Shown here: positions 1 through 10,024 of the stretch, one piece after another
Layout: the number at the start of each line of letters is the position of its first letter
How positions within the stretch are numbered: position 1 is the stretch's first letter
Source: Pictodentalium vernedei
Lineage: Eukaryota > Mollusca > Scaphopoda > Dentaliida > Dentaliidae
Length of the DNA stretch: 64,000 bases
Direction: 5' to 3'
Assembly: GCA_031216915.1 (NCBI GenBank)
Contig: CM062297.1
Span: 179,232,356 to 179,296,355, forward strand
Made by a program: the position numbers and the translations under genes
The notes under the pieces: model-generated
Told to the model about the DNA's origin: nothing
What the model saw: only the letters and a program-made list of their open reading frames with translations
Database searches by the model: none

Positions 1-220
1 AAGCACAATCGTTTTTTTTCCACTATTTTGTCCCGCAAATGCAATGTACAAATACTATATAATAATAAGACACAACAAAATGAAAAAAATAAACACGGAA
101 ATATTTAAGATGCACAAATATTAGTTTCGGAACAAATGTTTTCCATTTTTTGGATGTTACTTTCTTCGGTGTGCGGAAGTGAAAGTGTATTCCAATTACG
201 GGCGCATGCGCGCTAAATAA

Positions 221-327
221 GTTATCTCCGCCAACATGTATGCTATATGGAGATTTAATACCTGGATGTCTCATTTAAACATCCAGGTATTAAATCTCCA
301 TAAACCATACATGTTGGTGGAGATAAC
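221..327. repeat. 107-bp hairpin (inverted repeat)
   Basis: The sequence beginning GTTATCTCC at 221 returns as its reverse complement ending GGAGATAAC at 327. Arms are about 50 bp with few mismatches around a short centre near 274. It looks like a foldback MITE or its core; no target-site duplication was recognised. Confidence 0.75.
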
Positions 328-1116
328 GTTTCTGTCCCGTTTGAAACACATCAGAAGCATATTGGAAACAAATTTGTGGACGTGTTTCTCAAATGCGTGA
401 CTAATTGTTTTGTTTTTATAAACTCAAAAGACAACAGATAGAGTTACACCCCTTTCCCTTGGAAACGTGTAAACATATCGGCTATTTTGTCATTAGATTT
501 GCTCTTATTTCATTTTTCTCGAGTTGTTTGATTTAATTATTCGACTATTTAATTTATAATAGCAAAATATGACCGAATTGTAAGAAATCTGACGATATTT
601 GTGACTATTTTCAGGTTTTTTGGTTTGATTTCTATATCGAGGCGAGCAAAAGCGGAAAGCTTTCATTTAAACCTATAACGCCGATGTTTCGCGTGAGCTT
701 ATAACCTGGAGGTTGCACGCTCTCATATAGCTTGGACGTTGGGTGCACCCTTTGCCGTGGCTATTTGTCCAAAGCATTCTGACCAATCAAAAGACAGTAT
801 TTATCGGGATGCAGGGACAAAACAACTTATTTCCGTTCCTCTCCTGCACAATGCAGTGATAAGTGTAATAAAAGATGTTCAAAAACGACATACATAAATA
901 ACAAATACAATATGTTTATAAAACGAAGGTACAGAAAAAGGGAATATAAAAGTAAGAGTGCCACATAAATAAAGTGTGATTTACTGGGATTTCCCGGTTT
1001 TATTATAAACGATAACTTTACAAGTGAATTATGTAACCAACAATTGGGTCATGTATCCGTGCGCGCAAACGAAGACGCTTTGCCGTGGGTGTAATGGAGA
1101 CTTCATTGTTTTTTTG

Positions 1117-1147
<31 letters not shown>

Positions 1148-1153
1148 GGTTAA
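328..1153. other. unannotated spacer
   Basis: No coding potential or known repeat recognised. It ends in a T-rich stretch followed by an 18-base G run (1132-1149) directly abutting the TTAA element that starts at 1154. Confidence 0.5.
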
Positions 1154-1378
1154 CCCTTTACCTAACATGAAAAGTGGACGACACTTGCAAAAAACATTCT
1201 TGAATAACTATTATTTTCATTTTTTGTCTCAAAAACATAGGTTATGACCCTCATCGAGATCGTTCCAATGAGGGGTCATAACCTATGTTTTAGACACAAA
1301 AAAAAAAAAAATCAAAATTAATTGGAGAGTTTTGAGAATAGCGCTGGCCGTTTTTTGGCCGTTACGTTAGATAAAGGG
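1154..1378. mobile_element. TTAA palindromic MITE, family A (copy 1)
   Basis: A 225-bp element flanked by TTAA on both sides (1150-1153 and 1379-1382). Termini are CCCTTTACCTAAC and its inverse GTTAGATAAAGGG. The centre is an inverted repeat containing CATAGGTTATGACC and its reverse complement. TTAA target duplication with CCC/GGG ends is the hallmark of piggyBac-type non-autonomous elements. There is no open frame inside. Four further complete or nearly complete copies and two half copies occur in the window. Confidence 0.85.
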
Positions 1379-1382
1379 TTAA

Positions 1383-2156
1383 ATAATATAATTATCGTTA
1401 ATAATGAAAAGTAATAAACAGAGTAATCGCTTGACTGGACTGGTTACGTGAAATAATTCATTCGAGGCGAGGAACTATATTGTAAAACACTCGTGCGCAT
1501 AGATGTACCCGGTGCTTCATAAATTAAATGTATGAGTATTATTCCTATAATTAGTGTTTGGAATGTAATATTATTGCATCCGAGCAAATATTGCCCACCC
1601 GTGGAAAGTGACCAGTCCACGGCGATACTATATCTCTGCAGCTTGTGGGTACTGCAGGTAGCACGAGTACCCAAGTGCAGAGGTCACAAGTTACACTGTC
1701 GCAACAATACTTATGAAATGGAGCATGGGATTCCCGTGCTCCACTTTATAAGTAGACTACATGTCCTGTTGTAACTTGTGAGGCAGACAAGCATGCCGAT
1801 ACACCGATTTGACCTGAAACGCAAGATACAACTATTGTTTCATTTCTACGACATGATTCCGCCGATAGAAGGTATTTATTTGTTATCGCCCTTTCGTGGA
1901 AAAACATGGGTTACCCAGCTGGGATACCCGTTTCGAAAACATACGAATCAGGAAAGCCGATTCGATGACAATCCCAAATCAGGACATCAGTGTTGACGCC
2001 AAATGGAATCTTGGAAGCTTCGCAGAACGCAGTATCATACATACCACATTTCATAAATCGCCTAGACATGCTGTATACAGGGACGTTTCTAGAGGGTCTT
2101 TAATGCGGGAGCGAGAGGTGATCAGTTAGATTTCTTACTGGGATTGTGTGCCAACA
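1383..2156. other. unannotated spacer
   Basis: Short overlapping open frames only, none resembling a known protein. A small hairpin involving CTTGTGGGTACTGC lies near 1640-1690. No gene is supported. Confidence 0.4.
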
Positions 2157-2614
2157 CCACACGCTAAAAACTAAAGTGTTAAAAACTACACTTGAAGTGC
2201 TGTATTTAACACTTACTAAGTGCTGAACTAGCACTTTGTTCAAGTGTAGATATCCCAGAACTTGACAGGTGTTACAATAATACCACTTGACAAGTGTAAT
2301 GTCGCGACACTTAAAAGGAAACAACACAGATGACGCGGATCAGGCTTGAACTCTCGAGCCTGATCCGCGTCATCTGCGTTGTGTCCTTTTAATTATGTAC
2401 CCACCAAACTCAAATCAAATTATGGACGATTCTGGAAGAACCACCAATGCTAGACACATGGGAAGTGCCATCCATTCAAGTTTCAGATGTCTGACGAATG
2501 TAATGTCTAAGTGCTTAAAGCATTGCACTTTGAGTGTTAAAATCAAACCCTAAGAGTTAGAATGGGTTTAACACCTTGAAAGTGTCAGTTTTAACACTTT
2601 AGTTTTTAGTGTGC
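2157..2614. mobile_element. MITE-like element with long TIRs and a central hairpin
   Basis: The left end (CACACGCTAAAAACTAAAG, from 2157) and right end (CTTTAGTTTTTAGTGTG, to about 2613) are inverted repeats, continuing inward as AGTGTTAAAA-type sequence. A strong central palindrome occupies about 2311-2392 (arm core GATGACGCGGATCAGGCT). Many copies of the 8-mer CACTT/AAGTG lie between. Size and structure fit a non-autonomous DNA transposon. No clear target-site duplication was found and no superfamily is assigned. Confidence 0.6.
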
Positions 2615-2857
2615 ATATGTCATATGTATGTCCCGAGGACGCGCAGGCTGGTGTTAGGGGAGAGTTGAAGTGGAGACACCTCCCTCTCGATTCTGAGGGT
2701 CGGATCGGGACGGGGGCGGGGTGCTGGGGAATTTTCTTAATTTTTGAACACTTGAGATAGATTTTGAAGCCACCCTCTGGCCATAAATCTAGTCATTTTA
2801 TCCATTAGAAGAATGCATTTTCCCAGGTAGGTTCATGATTTTTCCCTCACACTGACC

Positions 2858-3016
2858 AGGCTACACAAGTACTATAGACTGGCGGCTATTCAGCCCATAC
2901 CTCCTCCTTCCAACTGTCTGCTATTCAACCAATAGCTACTCCTTCCACCTGACTGACAGTCAGAAGGAGTTGGTATTGGTTGAATAGCTATCAGTCTCTA
3001 GTCCTTGTGTAGCCTA
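2858..3016. repeat. imperfect inverted repeat
   Basis: The sequence GGCTACACAAG near 2859 is inverted at CTTGTGTAGCC near 3004. The inner arms share AACCAATA/TATTGGTTGAATAGCTA and ACTCCTTC/GAAGGAGT motifs. Likely a foldback element about 150 bp long. Confidence 0.55.
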
Positions 3017-3496
3017 GTCATTGTAAAGGGAACGGAACGATGAATTCGAAAAAAACGAGATTCAAGTCGAAATGACGGAAAATTTTGTCAGTTGATTGGA
3101 AAAGTCGGAGAATTTGATCGAAAATTGGAAAATCACTTTGGCACTGCCGGTCACCGCAACCGATCGCCAATCCCAGTCGGCAAAAATGTGATCAGGGGTT
3201 GAAAATTCAAATCGTCTGTTCGGAAAAGTGTGAAAAGTTGAAAACATGAAGTGATTTCTTTGAATTTCCAACTATTGGAAATTATACCTTCGGATTTTCA
3301 ACTATTGAACATTATAATGGTTATTGGAAGGAGGGGGAGCCCCCCCCCCCGGGCGCCCACCCCCCTCCGCCACCATCCCCACCCCTGTCGCTGCGTGCCT
3401 GGGCTGTATACTCTTAATTATTTGGTGCTTGAGTAGAAATCTGAAGGGAAAAAAATAAATAACGAGTTGTAAAATTTGCATATTGGGTTGTTAATA
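3017..3496. other. unannotated spacer with C tract
   Basis: No gene recognised. It contains repeated GGAAAA/TTGAAA-type sequence and an 11-base C run (3340-3350). Confidence 0.4.
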
Positions 3497-3504
3497 GTAT
3501 ACGT

Positions 3505-3871
3505 GGGGAGCGCGGTGGCTCAGTAGGTAGAGGTGCAGGATGCAAGCCGAGAGGTCCTCGGTTCGAATCCCACCTACGGCAACCGCGTTGTGTCCTTGGG
3601 CAAGACACTTCATCTCCATTGCCCGCGTGGGGGCACGGTGGCGTTGTGTACTAAGGCGTACTGCACGTCGATAGTGCAAGTGTCCTCAACCAATGCTAAC
3701 CCTGCTTGTGTGGAGTTAGTATGTTGGGGAGCTGACAGTTGCTCGCCGTTGCTCGGTGATTCTCTCCGGGTACTCCGGCTTCCTCCACCCGTAAAACTGT
3801 CACGGTCAGGATTAGCCATTGTGCATAAATATGTGACCTTAAACACAAATAAATAAATAAATAAATAAATT
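3505..3871 (+). mobile_element. tRNA-derived SINE, full length
   Basis: The tRNA-like head has an A-box (GTGGCTCAGTAGG) and a B-box (GGTTCGAATCCC). A body follows with GTGTCCTTGGGCAAGACACTT, a motif widespread in animal SINEs, then TACTCCGGCTTCCTCCACCC, and a tail of (AAAT)n. It is bounded by an 8-bp direct repeat GTATACGT (3497-3504 and 3872-3879), as expected for target-primed retroposition. It would be transcribed by RNA polymerase III and depends on a LINE for mobility. This is the reference copy; others lie at 13.3, 14.5, 26.9, 28.8 and 60.7 kb. Confidence 0.9.
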
Positions 3872-4139
3872 GTATACGTATCGTCATCAACATAAACATG
3901 ATTATTAACTGTACCAATCCAAGAGCCTCTTCGACAAAGTACTTGATATGTCGCCGCTGCTGCTAGCTGATCGTTAAAGGGGAATTAAATCAGTTGGGGA
4001 ACTGTCTTTGTGTGAGTGACAGGTTCGTTGTTAAACATTATTTGGAGAATGTTCTTAATCAGCGATGCTGCTGAATGAACATTCATTAACTGATATACCT
4101 AGGAGCGATTGGTGCTCCTAAGAGTTGACTTGCCAAGAG

Positions 4140-4920
4140 GTAAAATACCCATTGCTGACAATATAGGTCACTGGAAGAGATCAGCTCCCCATAATTTCCT
4201 GTACCTGTCAGTGAATTTAACACGAAGGGTATGGGAATTCCATATAAAAATTGAAATTACGAAATGAAAGAGAATTTGTATCATCGATGTGCGCATTATT
4301 TCACAAAACTTCGGGTACTTTTATATGGAGAAGCTGGTTTTTACACTCTTTCCCAATCACTTTGAACGTTAGAGTATTGTTGTCTATTGAAACCCATTCA
4401 AAAATAAGGAAACGGCCTTTCACCATCTTTTGATGTTATGTAACTTTTTTCTTTTCATTATATCAACAGTGTGCGTAACCTGTAATAAAGGCACCGTCCT
4501 TTCCATTAATATGAGGAGAAATTTGCAAATTGTTTTCCTGGGAAGAATGAAAACTCACAAATTACTGTAAAAACGCATTCGCTAAACAGAGAGCTATGGT
4601 GTAGACTAAGTGTTGGTAGATGTGATTCCGATAGAGATTCTTAATGACAGATTATCATGAATTAATTGCTTCTAATTGGACTGCCACGAAAACTAAGTTT
4701 CCTTTTGTTACTTTTAATAAACGAAAACAACAGACAGCTCTTGGAGCTGTCTGTTGCTTTCGCTTATTAAAGGTAACAAAAGGAACTTTGGCTTTATTTT
4801 CTACTGATACCAAATGTGTTCACTAAAGATTTACTTGCTTCTCTGTCATCCAATAAATCCAGGGAGATAATTTTATCGAAAATCGATTTTCATGACGATA
4901 TTAGCCAGGCTTCACTATTT
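4140..4920 (+). repeat. interspersed repeat R, copy 1
   Basis: Shares long collinear stretches with 50555-51720: AATTTGTATC near a GCGCAT motif, TTTCTTTTC/ATATCAAC, the AACAACAGACAGCTC hairpin at 4727-4760, and a TTTATCGAAA/CATGACGATAT end. A shorter piece recurs at 35285-35415. Contains the perfect hairpin AACAGACAGCTC/GAGCTGTCTGTT. Non-coding, probably a non-autonomous DNA element; boundaries are approximate. Confidence 0.6.
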
Positions 4921-5407
4921 TCTAACTCCGATATTTATTTTCATTTATTTCAGATCGAGATATTCCTGGGCTGGCGTAATTATGTATGAAAAAACGTATT
5001 TTATTCACCCTTTTGATTTTGTCTGATGTGTTTTTTCAGGTTGTATTGTGTGCCTTCAAGTTGAGTGGCAAGCTGTTTCCACAATGAAATAGGTTATTGA
5101 ATCTTGAGAACGCTACCTGGAAATGTTGCGAAGATTTAAACTGATTTGCTCCTGTCCTTAGCAGCCTGTGAATGTGGTCGAGACACACAGAAAAATTATA
5201 TACTTTTAAGGCCGAGATCGAAGTAGTTTGTTCAGCTAATATAAAAAGAGGAAAGTATCCTTGTATGGACTTTTCAACGGAACGTCAAATATGGCATCCC
5301 GATGAAGATTTCACAGACGGTGTTAAACATTAACCTTTAAAGGTCTTTCGTTTGGAAAGCTATTTTTTTGATGTTATAAAAAGCTGTCAAGAGTTTAGAC
5401 CTGAATG
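4921..5407. other. unannotated spacer
   Basis: No coding sequence or recognised repeat. A short AAC-CTTTAAAGG stretch precedes the tetranucleotide array. Confidence 0.4.

Positions 5408-5475
<68 letters not shown>
5408..5475. repeat. (TTTA)n tetranucleotide array
   Basis: About 17 uninterrupted TTTA units. Elsewhere in the window the same array is the tail of the minus-strand SINEs. Here the following sequence (GTGCTTAACGCC) is similar to, but distinct from, the SINE 3' end. Confidence 0.85.
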
Positions 5476-5587
5476 TTGTGCTTAACGCCACATCAGGAGC
5501 TAAGGCAAAACATGTCGTTGTCAGTTTCGAAGTAAAATGGTTGATTAAAAATAGGAAATAATTACAATAGATTTTAACAGTACTTAA

Positions 5588-5790
5588 TTATTTATTGGTG
5601 CCTAGCGCCACACCAAGCAGTATGGGGTGTGGGGGGGGGGGGGGGGCGAGTAACAGTATCAGCGGGGTATGGCCAACCATCCTCGACGACCCACCACCCT
5701 CGACGGCCCACCACCCTCGACGGCCCAATACTCTCGCCTGCCGAGAGGTCATCATACCACTTAGGGCACCAGCGTAGATTCACTTTCTAC
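5588..5790 (-). repeat. SINE-like 3' end, G tract and short minisatellite
   Basis: TTTATTGGTGCCTAGCGCCAC resembles the minus-strand 3' end of a tail-bearing SINE, next to a TTATT tail. A 16-base G run (5631-5646) follows. Then come three head-to-tail copies of a 17-bp unit containing CCTCGACGGCCCA near 5690-5730. Family assignment is tentative. Confidence 0.4.
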
Positions 5791-6119
5791 CCGAGCACCA
5801 CGTAGATAAAGAATGGGCCACACCAGAGAGCCATAAGGGATGACCCACACCCTCCCCGGCACAGACTTCTCATAGACATAATCCCCCTTCCGGTGGTGTA
5901 TAACAGGTGAAGCCTGTTAGACATATCCGTGATGATGGATATACCCGATCAGGTTCACAATGCGGATAGGGAAAAACACATGTCCGTGGTTTACTTTGAG
6001 CTCTACGGTATATCGATGTTACGTGATTTCTTGTCCGAATGTAAACAAGCGGAACAAAATTTATGCTATTGACAGTGTGGCCCATTTCTTGCTGGCTATT
6101 TCATTTCTACTACCAAACA
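5791..6119. other. left flank of viral relic, unassigned
   Basis: No recognisable gene. Higher GC than the surrounding DNA, similar to the viral cluster on its right, so it may belong to the same element, but no homology could be named. Confidence 0.3.
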
Positions 6120-6664
6120 CGGCGGATTTTAACTGAAGTGAAAGTTGCCTTACCCCAGGACCATGTATGGTCCAGATACAATAACTCATCTGACAGACAC
6201 GCTTTTGAAAGACTATCAAATGAAGTCGGTTTGTCGCCTGATACAGATTGGAGAGAAAAGGGGGATCATAATGGCGGCTTGGGCATTTTATACCAAGTCG
6301 TCGTATACTACTGCTATCCCCTGACATATTGCGCCGAGGCCTCTACATGGCGCCTTCTGATATGGAACTAGGTGGCCTCTCACACGGTCGCGTGGGGTAT
6401 AACAACGAGATCGTTATTGTCACAACCGCCAAGATCCTGGGACTAAATACAAACATAAACACTGCACCAACCCCACCCGCCGTGTCTATGGGGGAGACGG
6501 GACTGGTCATTGATGCGCCTACCGTGGAAGCGGGAACCCTTAGCGGAGCTGCCGATTCGACGGCATCAGGAATTGCGGCAGCATGCCAGCATGGTGACGA
6601 GAAAACTGCCGTCATTGTGGGTGGGGTTACAGTTGGCTTACTCGCGCTTTGGTTTCTTCGATGA
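6120..6664 (+). pseudogene. virus-element gene with C-terminal membrane helix (frameshifted)
   Basis: Two overlapping plus-strand frames form one likely gene. An upstream frame runs to about 6340 and includes the hydrophilic stretch SDRHAFERLSNEVGLSPD. A second frame from ATG 6329 or 6347 runs to TGA 6662-6664. The second part (about 105 residues) is rich in Ala/Gly/Thr and ends in one hydrophobic helix (AVIVGGVTVGLLALWF) just before the stop, as in a tail-anchored or minor virion membrane protein. It stops 9 bp from the end of the convergent minus-strand gene. The product is not recognised. Assignment to the viral element rests on position, composition and compact spacing. A frameshift near 6340 indicates decay. 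Confidence 0.5.
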
Positions 6665-6673
6665 TAGCCACCG

Positions 6674-7932
6674 TCACAAGAACAGACCCCCGACAGTAAG
6701 GACCATGGCACACAGGTTTTCGGCCAGCAAGCCTACAGTTTTTGTGAGTAGCTTGAGCAGCCACGAAACAATGCAGTCTATAATTCCAGGTAGCGCAGCC
6801 GCCGCTTTCCCAGCTAGCTTGGCCAAGATGCGCCTAAGAGCCTGTAGGTGCTTTTTCACCCACTCTTTGAGGCCCCCCTTATCAGATGGTGGTGGAGCGG
6901 GAGTGGGGGTACTTCCACCCCGCCGGTCAGCGCAAGTACTAGGGTCGAGATTGTCATCCCAATCGCTGTGTCGATAGATGCGATCGTAATCCCTTGTTCC
7001 CGGAAGAGGATGCGAATGCGCTCAGCGAGCGTCCTGTCCTCATTGGGGATCCGATTCATCGTCTCTCTGATCAGGTTGATTTGAGATTGGAGAGCCTCTC
7101 CATTCGTTGCGGCCTCCTCCTGGCGGGAAGCTCGTTCATCTTCCAAGTTGCGCAAGCGTCCTGCTATCCAGCGCTTACTAAATAGATCATCTTGGGTTTC
7201 AACGAGCTTTCTTTTTTCCAAAGCGATGTGCTTATCCAGCTCGGACAGTCTGGCCACGTTGTTCGTTAACTCACCTCGGGTGGTCTGCATTGACCTGTCG
7301 TGTCAGCGGAGCTCTCTGATGCTGTACTCCAATCCCACGGTATCAAGTGGAGGGTCGTGTATGGTTTTAAGAGCAGTTTCTTCTTCCTCGGTAAGACTTT
7401 CCACCACGTTTTGAGTGAAATTTGACGCAGCATTAGCCATCTGTCCCAAGTCTCGCAGTTCTGTAGTACCCGATCCGATCCTAGCAGCCTCCTCACCCAA
7501 CTCAATGTCATTGACCAACAGTGTTTCAAGCGCCTTAGGCTTAAGCGCCATGCCGTCTCAAATCCAGTCCGTAAACCCCAGCTCATACCGGATGATCTCA
7601 CCACCGCCACGCTTTCCAGCAATTGTTGAGGGAGCATGGGGTGCTCCCGATTTACCAACAATGTCGATATTTGGATGGACCTTCAGCCTCAGCTGCCCAT
7701 TTTTGCCCATTAGATAGGGCACCATCCCTTTCTCAGACAGATTCTGGTAGTAGTCATTGACAACCTCCTGCAAGAGCTCATGCTGCAATGAAGGTATTTT
7801 AACACCCGTCTCTTTTTCCTGCCCCAAAGGAACATCCGAAGGGGCCCGGGTAAAGCTAGCTTCATCTTGCAACTCCGTTGCATCATCATCGTCCTGTCGT
7901 CTTCCGAACTCATCGAGGTCAAAGTCTGCCAT
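6674..7932 (-). pseudogene. virus-element coiled-coil and membrane protein gene (broken)
   Basis: Starts at ATG 7930-7932 with an acidic N-terminus (MADFDLDEFGRRQDDDDA) and reads about 124 residues to an in-frame TGA at 7558-7560. The same frame continues to a second in-frame TGA (7303-7305), then through a charged heptad-rich segment (LEDERASRQEEAATNGEALQ) that predicts a coiled coil. A hydrophobic segment with TIASIDTAIGMTISTLVLAL follows. A frameshift near 6900 leads to a final Ala/Leu-rich amphipathic-to-hydrophobic tail (KKHLQALRRILAKLAGKAA) ending at TGA 6674-6676. The original product would be about 415 residues. I recognise it as a protein recurring in invertebrate genomes next to the capsid and ATPase genes of such elements. 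Function is not established; a virion-associated membrane or minor capsid role is an inference. At least three lesions make it a pseudogene. Confidence 0.65.
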
Positions 7933-7973
7933 TGTATTGAAGATAGAACCGAGATATGTTCATTATATTCAAC
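7933..7973. promoter_or_regulatory. divergent intergenic spacer of viral cluster
   Basis: Only 41 bp separate the start codons of the minus-strand coiled-coil gene (7932) and the plus-strand capsid gene (7974). It is AT-rich and includes TTCATTATATTC. By position it should carry both promoters, as in compact viral genomes; no specific motif is proven. Confidence 0.35.
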
Positions 7974-9253
7974 ATGTCATCAAACCAATATGGACGCAAG
8001 CTTGACCCATACCACAGACTACGAGAGCCTCTTGGGGTAACGGGAGTTCGGCAGTCGGTTGTGATCACGCACAACCCTAGGACAATTGGCTCGAACCAAC
8101 AGCTCAATATCCGGTTCCCAAACCTCGGGTCCCACGACCTTATCGTACCGGGTACAACAACAGATGATAACAGGCCAGTCGCTCAGAATCTTGGCCGTGC
8201 CACCGTCAAGAAAATGACAATCAAGATCAGCGGGAACAAGGTGGTGTCGGTCGACGATGCAGACGTGTACCACTGCTACCTTGATCTCTGGAAAACAGCC
8301 TCCGAGCGCAAAAACGCGCACTACCAGGGCATTGATACCTCCGCAAAAGGAAATGCTCCTAAGCTGATCAGAAGACAAGAATGACAGTGTTGCCACAGAC
8401 AAGGCTATCGCCTATGCCTATGGCAATTGGTTCTGTATCCCGCTGGAGTTTCAACTCCTTGAGGCTTATATGTCTTTCTACCAGATTGCGCTTGGGGATC
8501 GCCTCGAGTACGAGCTGACATTCAATGATTACAGTCGGGTGGTCCTGGCGACAGGCGATGCCACTGCCATTAACACCTTTGATAATATCAGCATGGAATA
8601 TGAAATGGTCACCCAGTCCGAACTTGCTCGCATGGTCCGCAACCAGTATGCTGGTCGTCTCGCAGTCTTATACGACCGCGTCCTTCGCCTCCGTAAAATG
8701 ACCAAAGACAAGAGCGACTTTCTATGGAACATCAACCTCAACGTTGCCGCACGAAGCATGAAAGGGATCCTGCTGCTATTCGATGACCCTACTACGGCTG
8801 GTGCAGCTTTCGGTAGGAAACCCTAGGTCTTTTATAACTCCAAGATCACCAAAAGTGAGGTTATCATCGAAAGGGTGCCCAAACAGCTCTTCTCACTGGG
8901 ATTGTGTGCCTACCAGAATTTGAACGAAGCCACTCGTCACTTTGGAGCTTGCCCCAGCAGCAAAGGAGATCCTGAGGTGGCTCTAGTCGCAAATGGGCTA
9001 TCCCTGGCTGATGTCACACTGGGAGAGTTCTCGACCAACAGGTATGCACTATGGCTTGACCTGCGGACAACGGATGATGGCAGGCTACACGGCAGAGTCC
9101 GGCGTATAGAAAACGCCAGTGAGTGAAGGTATCACTATCCAGATCACAAAGACAGCAGAGACGAGTGATGCATTGAAAGTATATCTGTATGTTCTCATGG
9201 ACGCGCAGCTAAACATTGACGATGGCCGGTTCATCGACACAGTCTGTAAATGA
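7974..9253 (+). pseudogene. MCP: major capsid protein-like gene of a Polinton-like virus (broken)
   Basis: Starts at ATG 7974-7976. Frame 1 runs to TGA 8382-8384 and includes VVITHNPRTIGSNQQL and YHCYLDLWKTASERKNAHYQ. A frameshift near 8376 moves to the frame carrying IPLEFQLLEAYMSFYQ, GDRLEYELTFNDYSRV and RNQYAGRLAVLYDRVL. An in-frame TAG at 8824-8826 follows, then YALWLDLRTTDDGRLHG, a second frameshift at about 9121 (GTGA duplicated), and a tail ending LNIDDGRF with TGA 9251-9253. The intact protein would be about 420-430 residues. I recognise it as the double-jelly-roll capsid type found beside an A32-type ATPase. Sequence seems missing near residue 65, where two strands join abruptly. The 3' end overlaps the ATPase start by 32 bp. 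Capsid identity is family knowledge plus synteny; three lesions are seen directly. Confidence 0.7.
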
Positions 9254-9887
9254 CCTTTTCCTAACGCAGCCCCACGCAGCCATTATTTGCGGTCAAACAT
9301 GCTGTGGCATGACAGTTTTCGCTCTGGTCCTACTGGTGGGCCCTTACCGGGGCGTGTTTTGGAACATTGTGGTGCTCTGTCCCGCAATCAAATACAACAA
9401 AACATGCCACGACCGTCCATGGATTTGGGAAGACCCTGAGGTGTACATAGCTAGTCCTGGTGAGCCCCTCCACTCATATCTACGAGCCTTCTATGAGGTG
9501 TTCAAGGAGGAGCCAACCTTGTACATTATCGACGATTGCTCGGCTACGAAAGCTTTGACGCAAAAGAAAGACATGCTGTCTGAGCTAGCCTTCTCGGGTC
9601 GTCATGCGCAGCAGAGCGTTTGGGTTTTGACTCAGAAGTATAACTCTGTATTAAAGGATCTCCGCGAGCAGACCCGCTGGGCTTGACTATTCCACTGTAA
9701 GGACAGAGACAATTTCGAGGACTATCTACGAGAGAATGATGTGATTGGAAGCCGTAAGGAACGCGTAGCAGTTTCGCCAGGCATTGACGGAGAGGAAGCA
9801 TGTCCGCTAGTGTTAAAACAGACCAACCAACCACTTATAAAGTGTTGTGATAAAGGACCTATATTATGTGGGAAGCAGCTATTCTAG
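9222..9887 (+). pseudogene. A32/FtsK-HerA-type genome-packaging ATPase (inactivated)
   Basis: ATG 9222-9224 gives MAGSSTQSVNDLFLTQPHAA, followed by a P-loop position reading GQTCCGMT. The family pattern is GxxxxGK[ST], so the catalytic Lys is replaced by Met. The Walker B-like strand TLYIIDDCSA lies near residue 105, followed by LAFSGRHAQQSVWVLTQKY, a sensor-type segment typical of viral packaging ATPases. An in-frame TGA at 9684-9686 interrupts the gene; the same frame then continues (LFHCKDRDNFEDYLREND) to TAG 9885-9887. The full length would be about 221 residues, normal for this family. Such enzymes pump DNA into the preformed capsid. The overlap with the capsid gene supports a shared transcription unit. 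Loss of the P-loop lysine plus the stop makes function unlikely. Confidence 0.75.
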
Positions 9888-10024
9888 TGACCTAAACAGT
9901 TATTCTAGTGACCCAAGCACCATATATAAGTGTGCTGGGGTGGGCAGCATTGCACATTGTTATGTGCTATATTAGACTCAAGCGTATATGTACATGTATA
10001 CAGACCATGTATTGGGACGGTATC

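Noticed and set aside
3505-3590. tRNA gene at the SINE head
   Set aside because: A- and B-box motifs are present, but no cloverleaf arms were verified, and the sequence continues into a SINE body and tail with target duplications.
3533-3856. 107-residue open frame
   Set aside because: Lies wholly within a SINE and mirrors its sequence in other copies.
5352-5561. Open frame rich in Leu-Phe-Ile-Tyr (membrane-protein-like)
   Set aside because: It is the translation of the (TTTA)n array.
6343-6711. 122-residue minus-strand frame opposite the membrane-helix gene
   Set aside because: Composition (Pro/Ser-rich, low complexity) fits an antisense shadow of the plus-strand frame, which has a coherent membrane helix and spacing.
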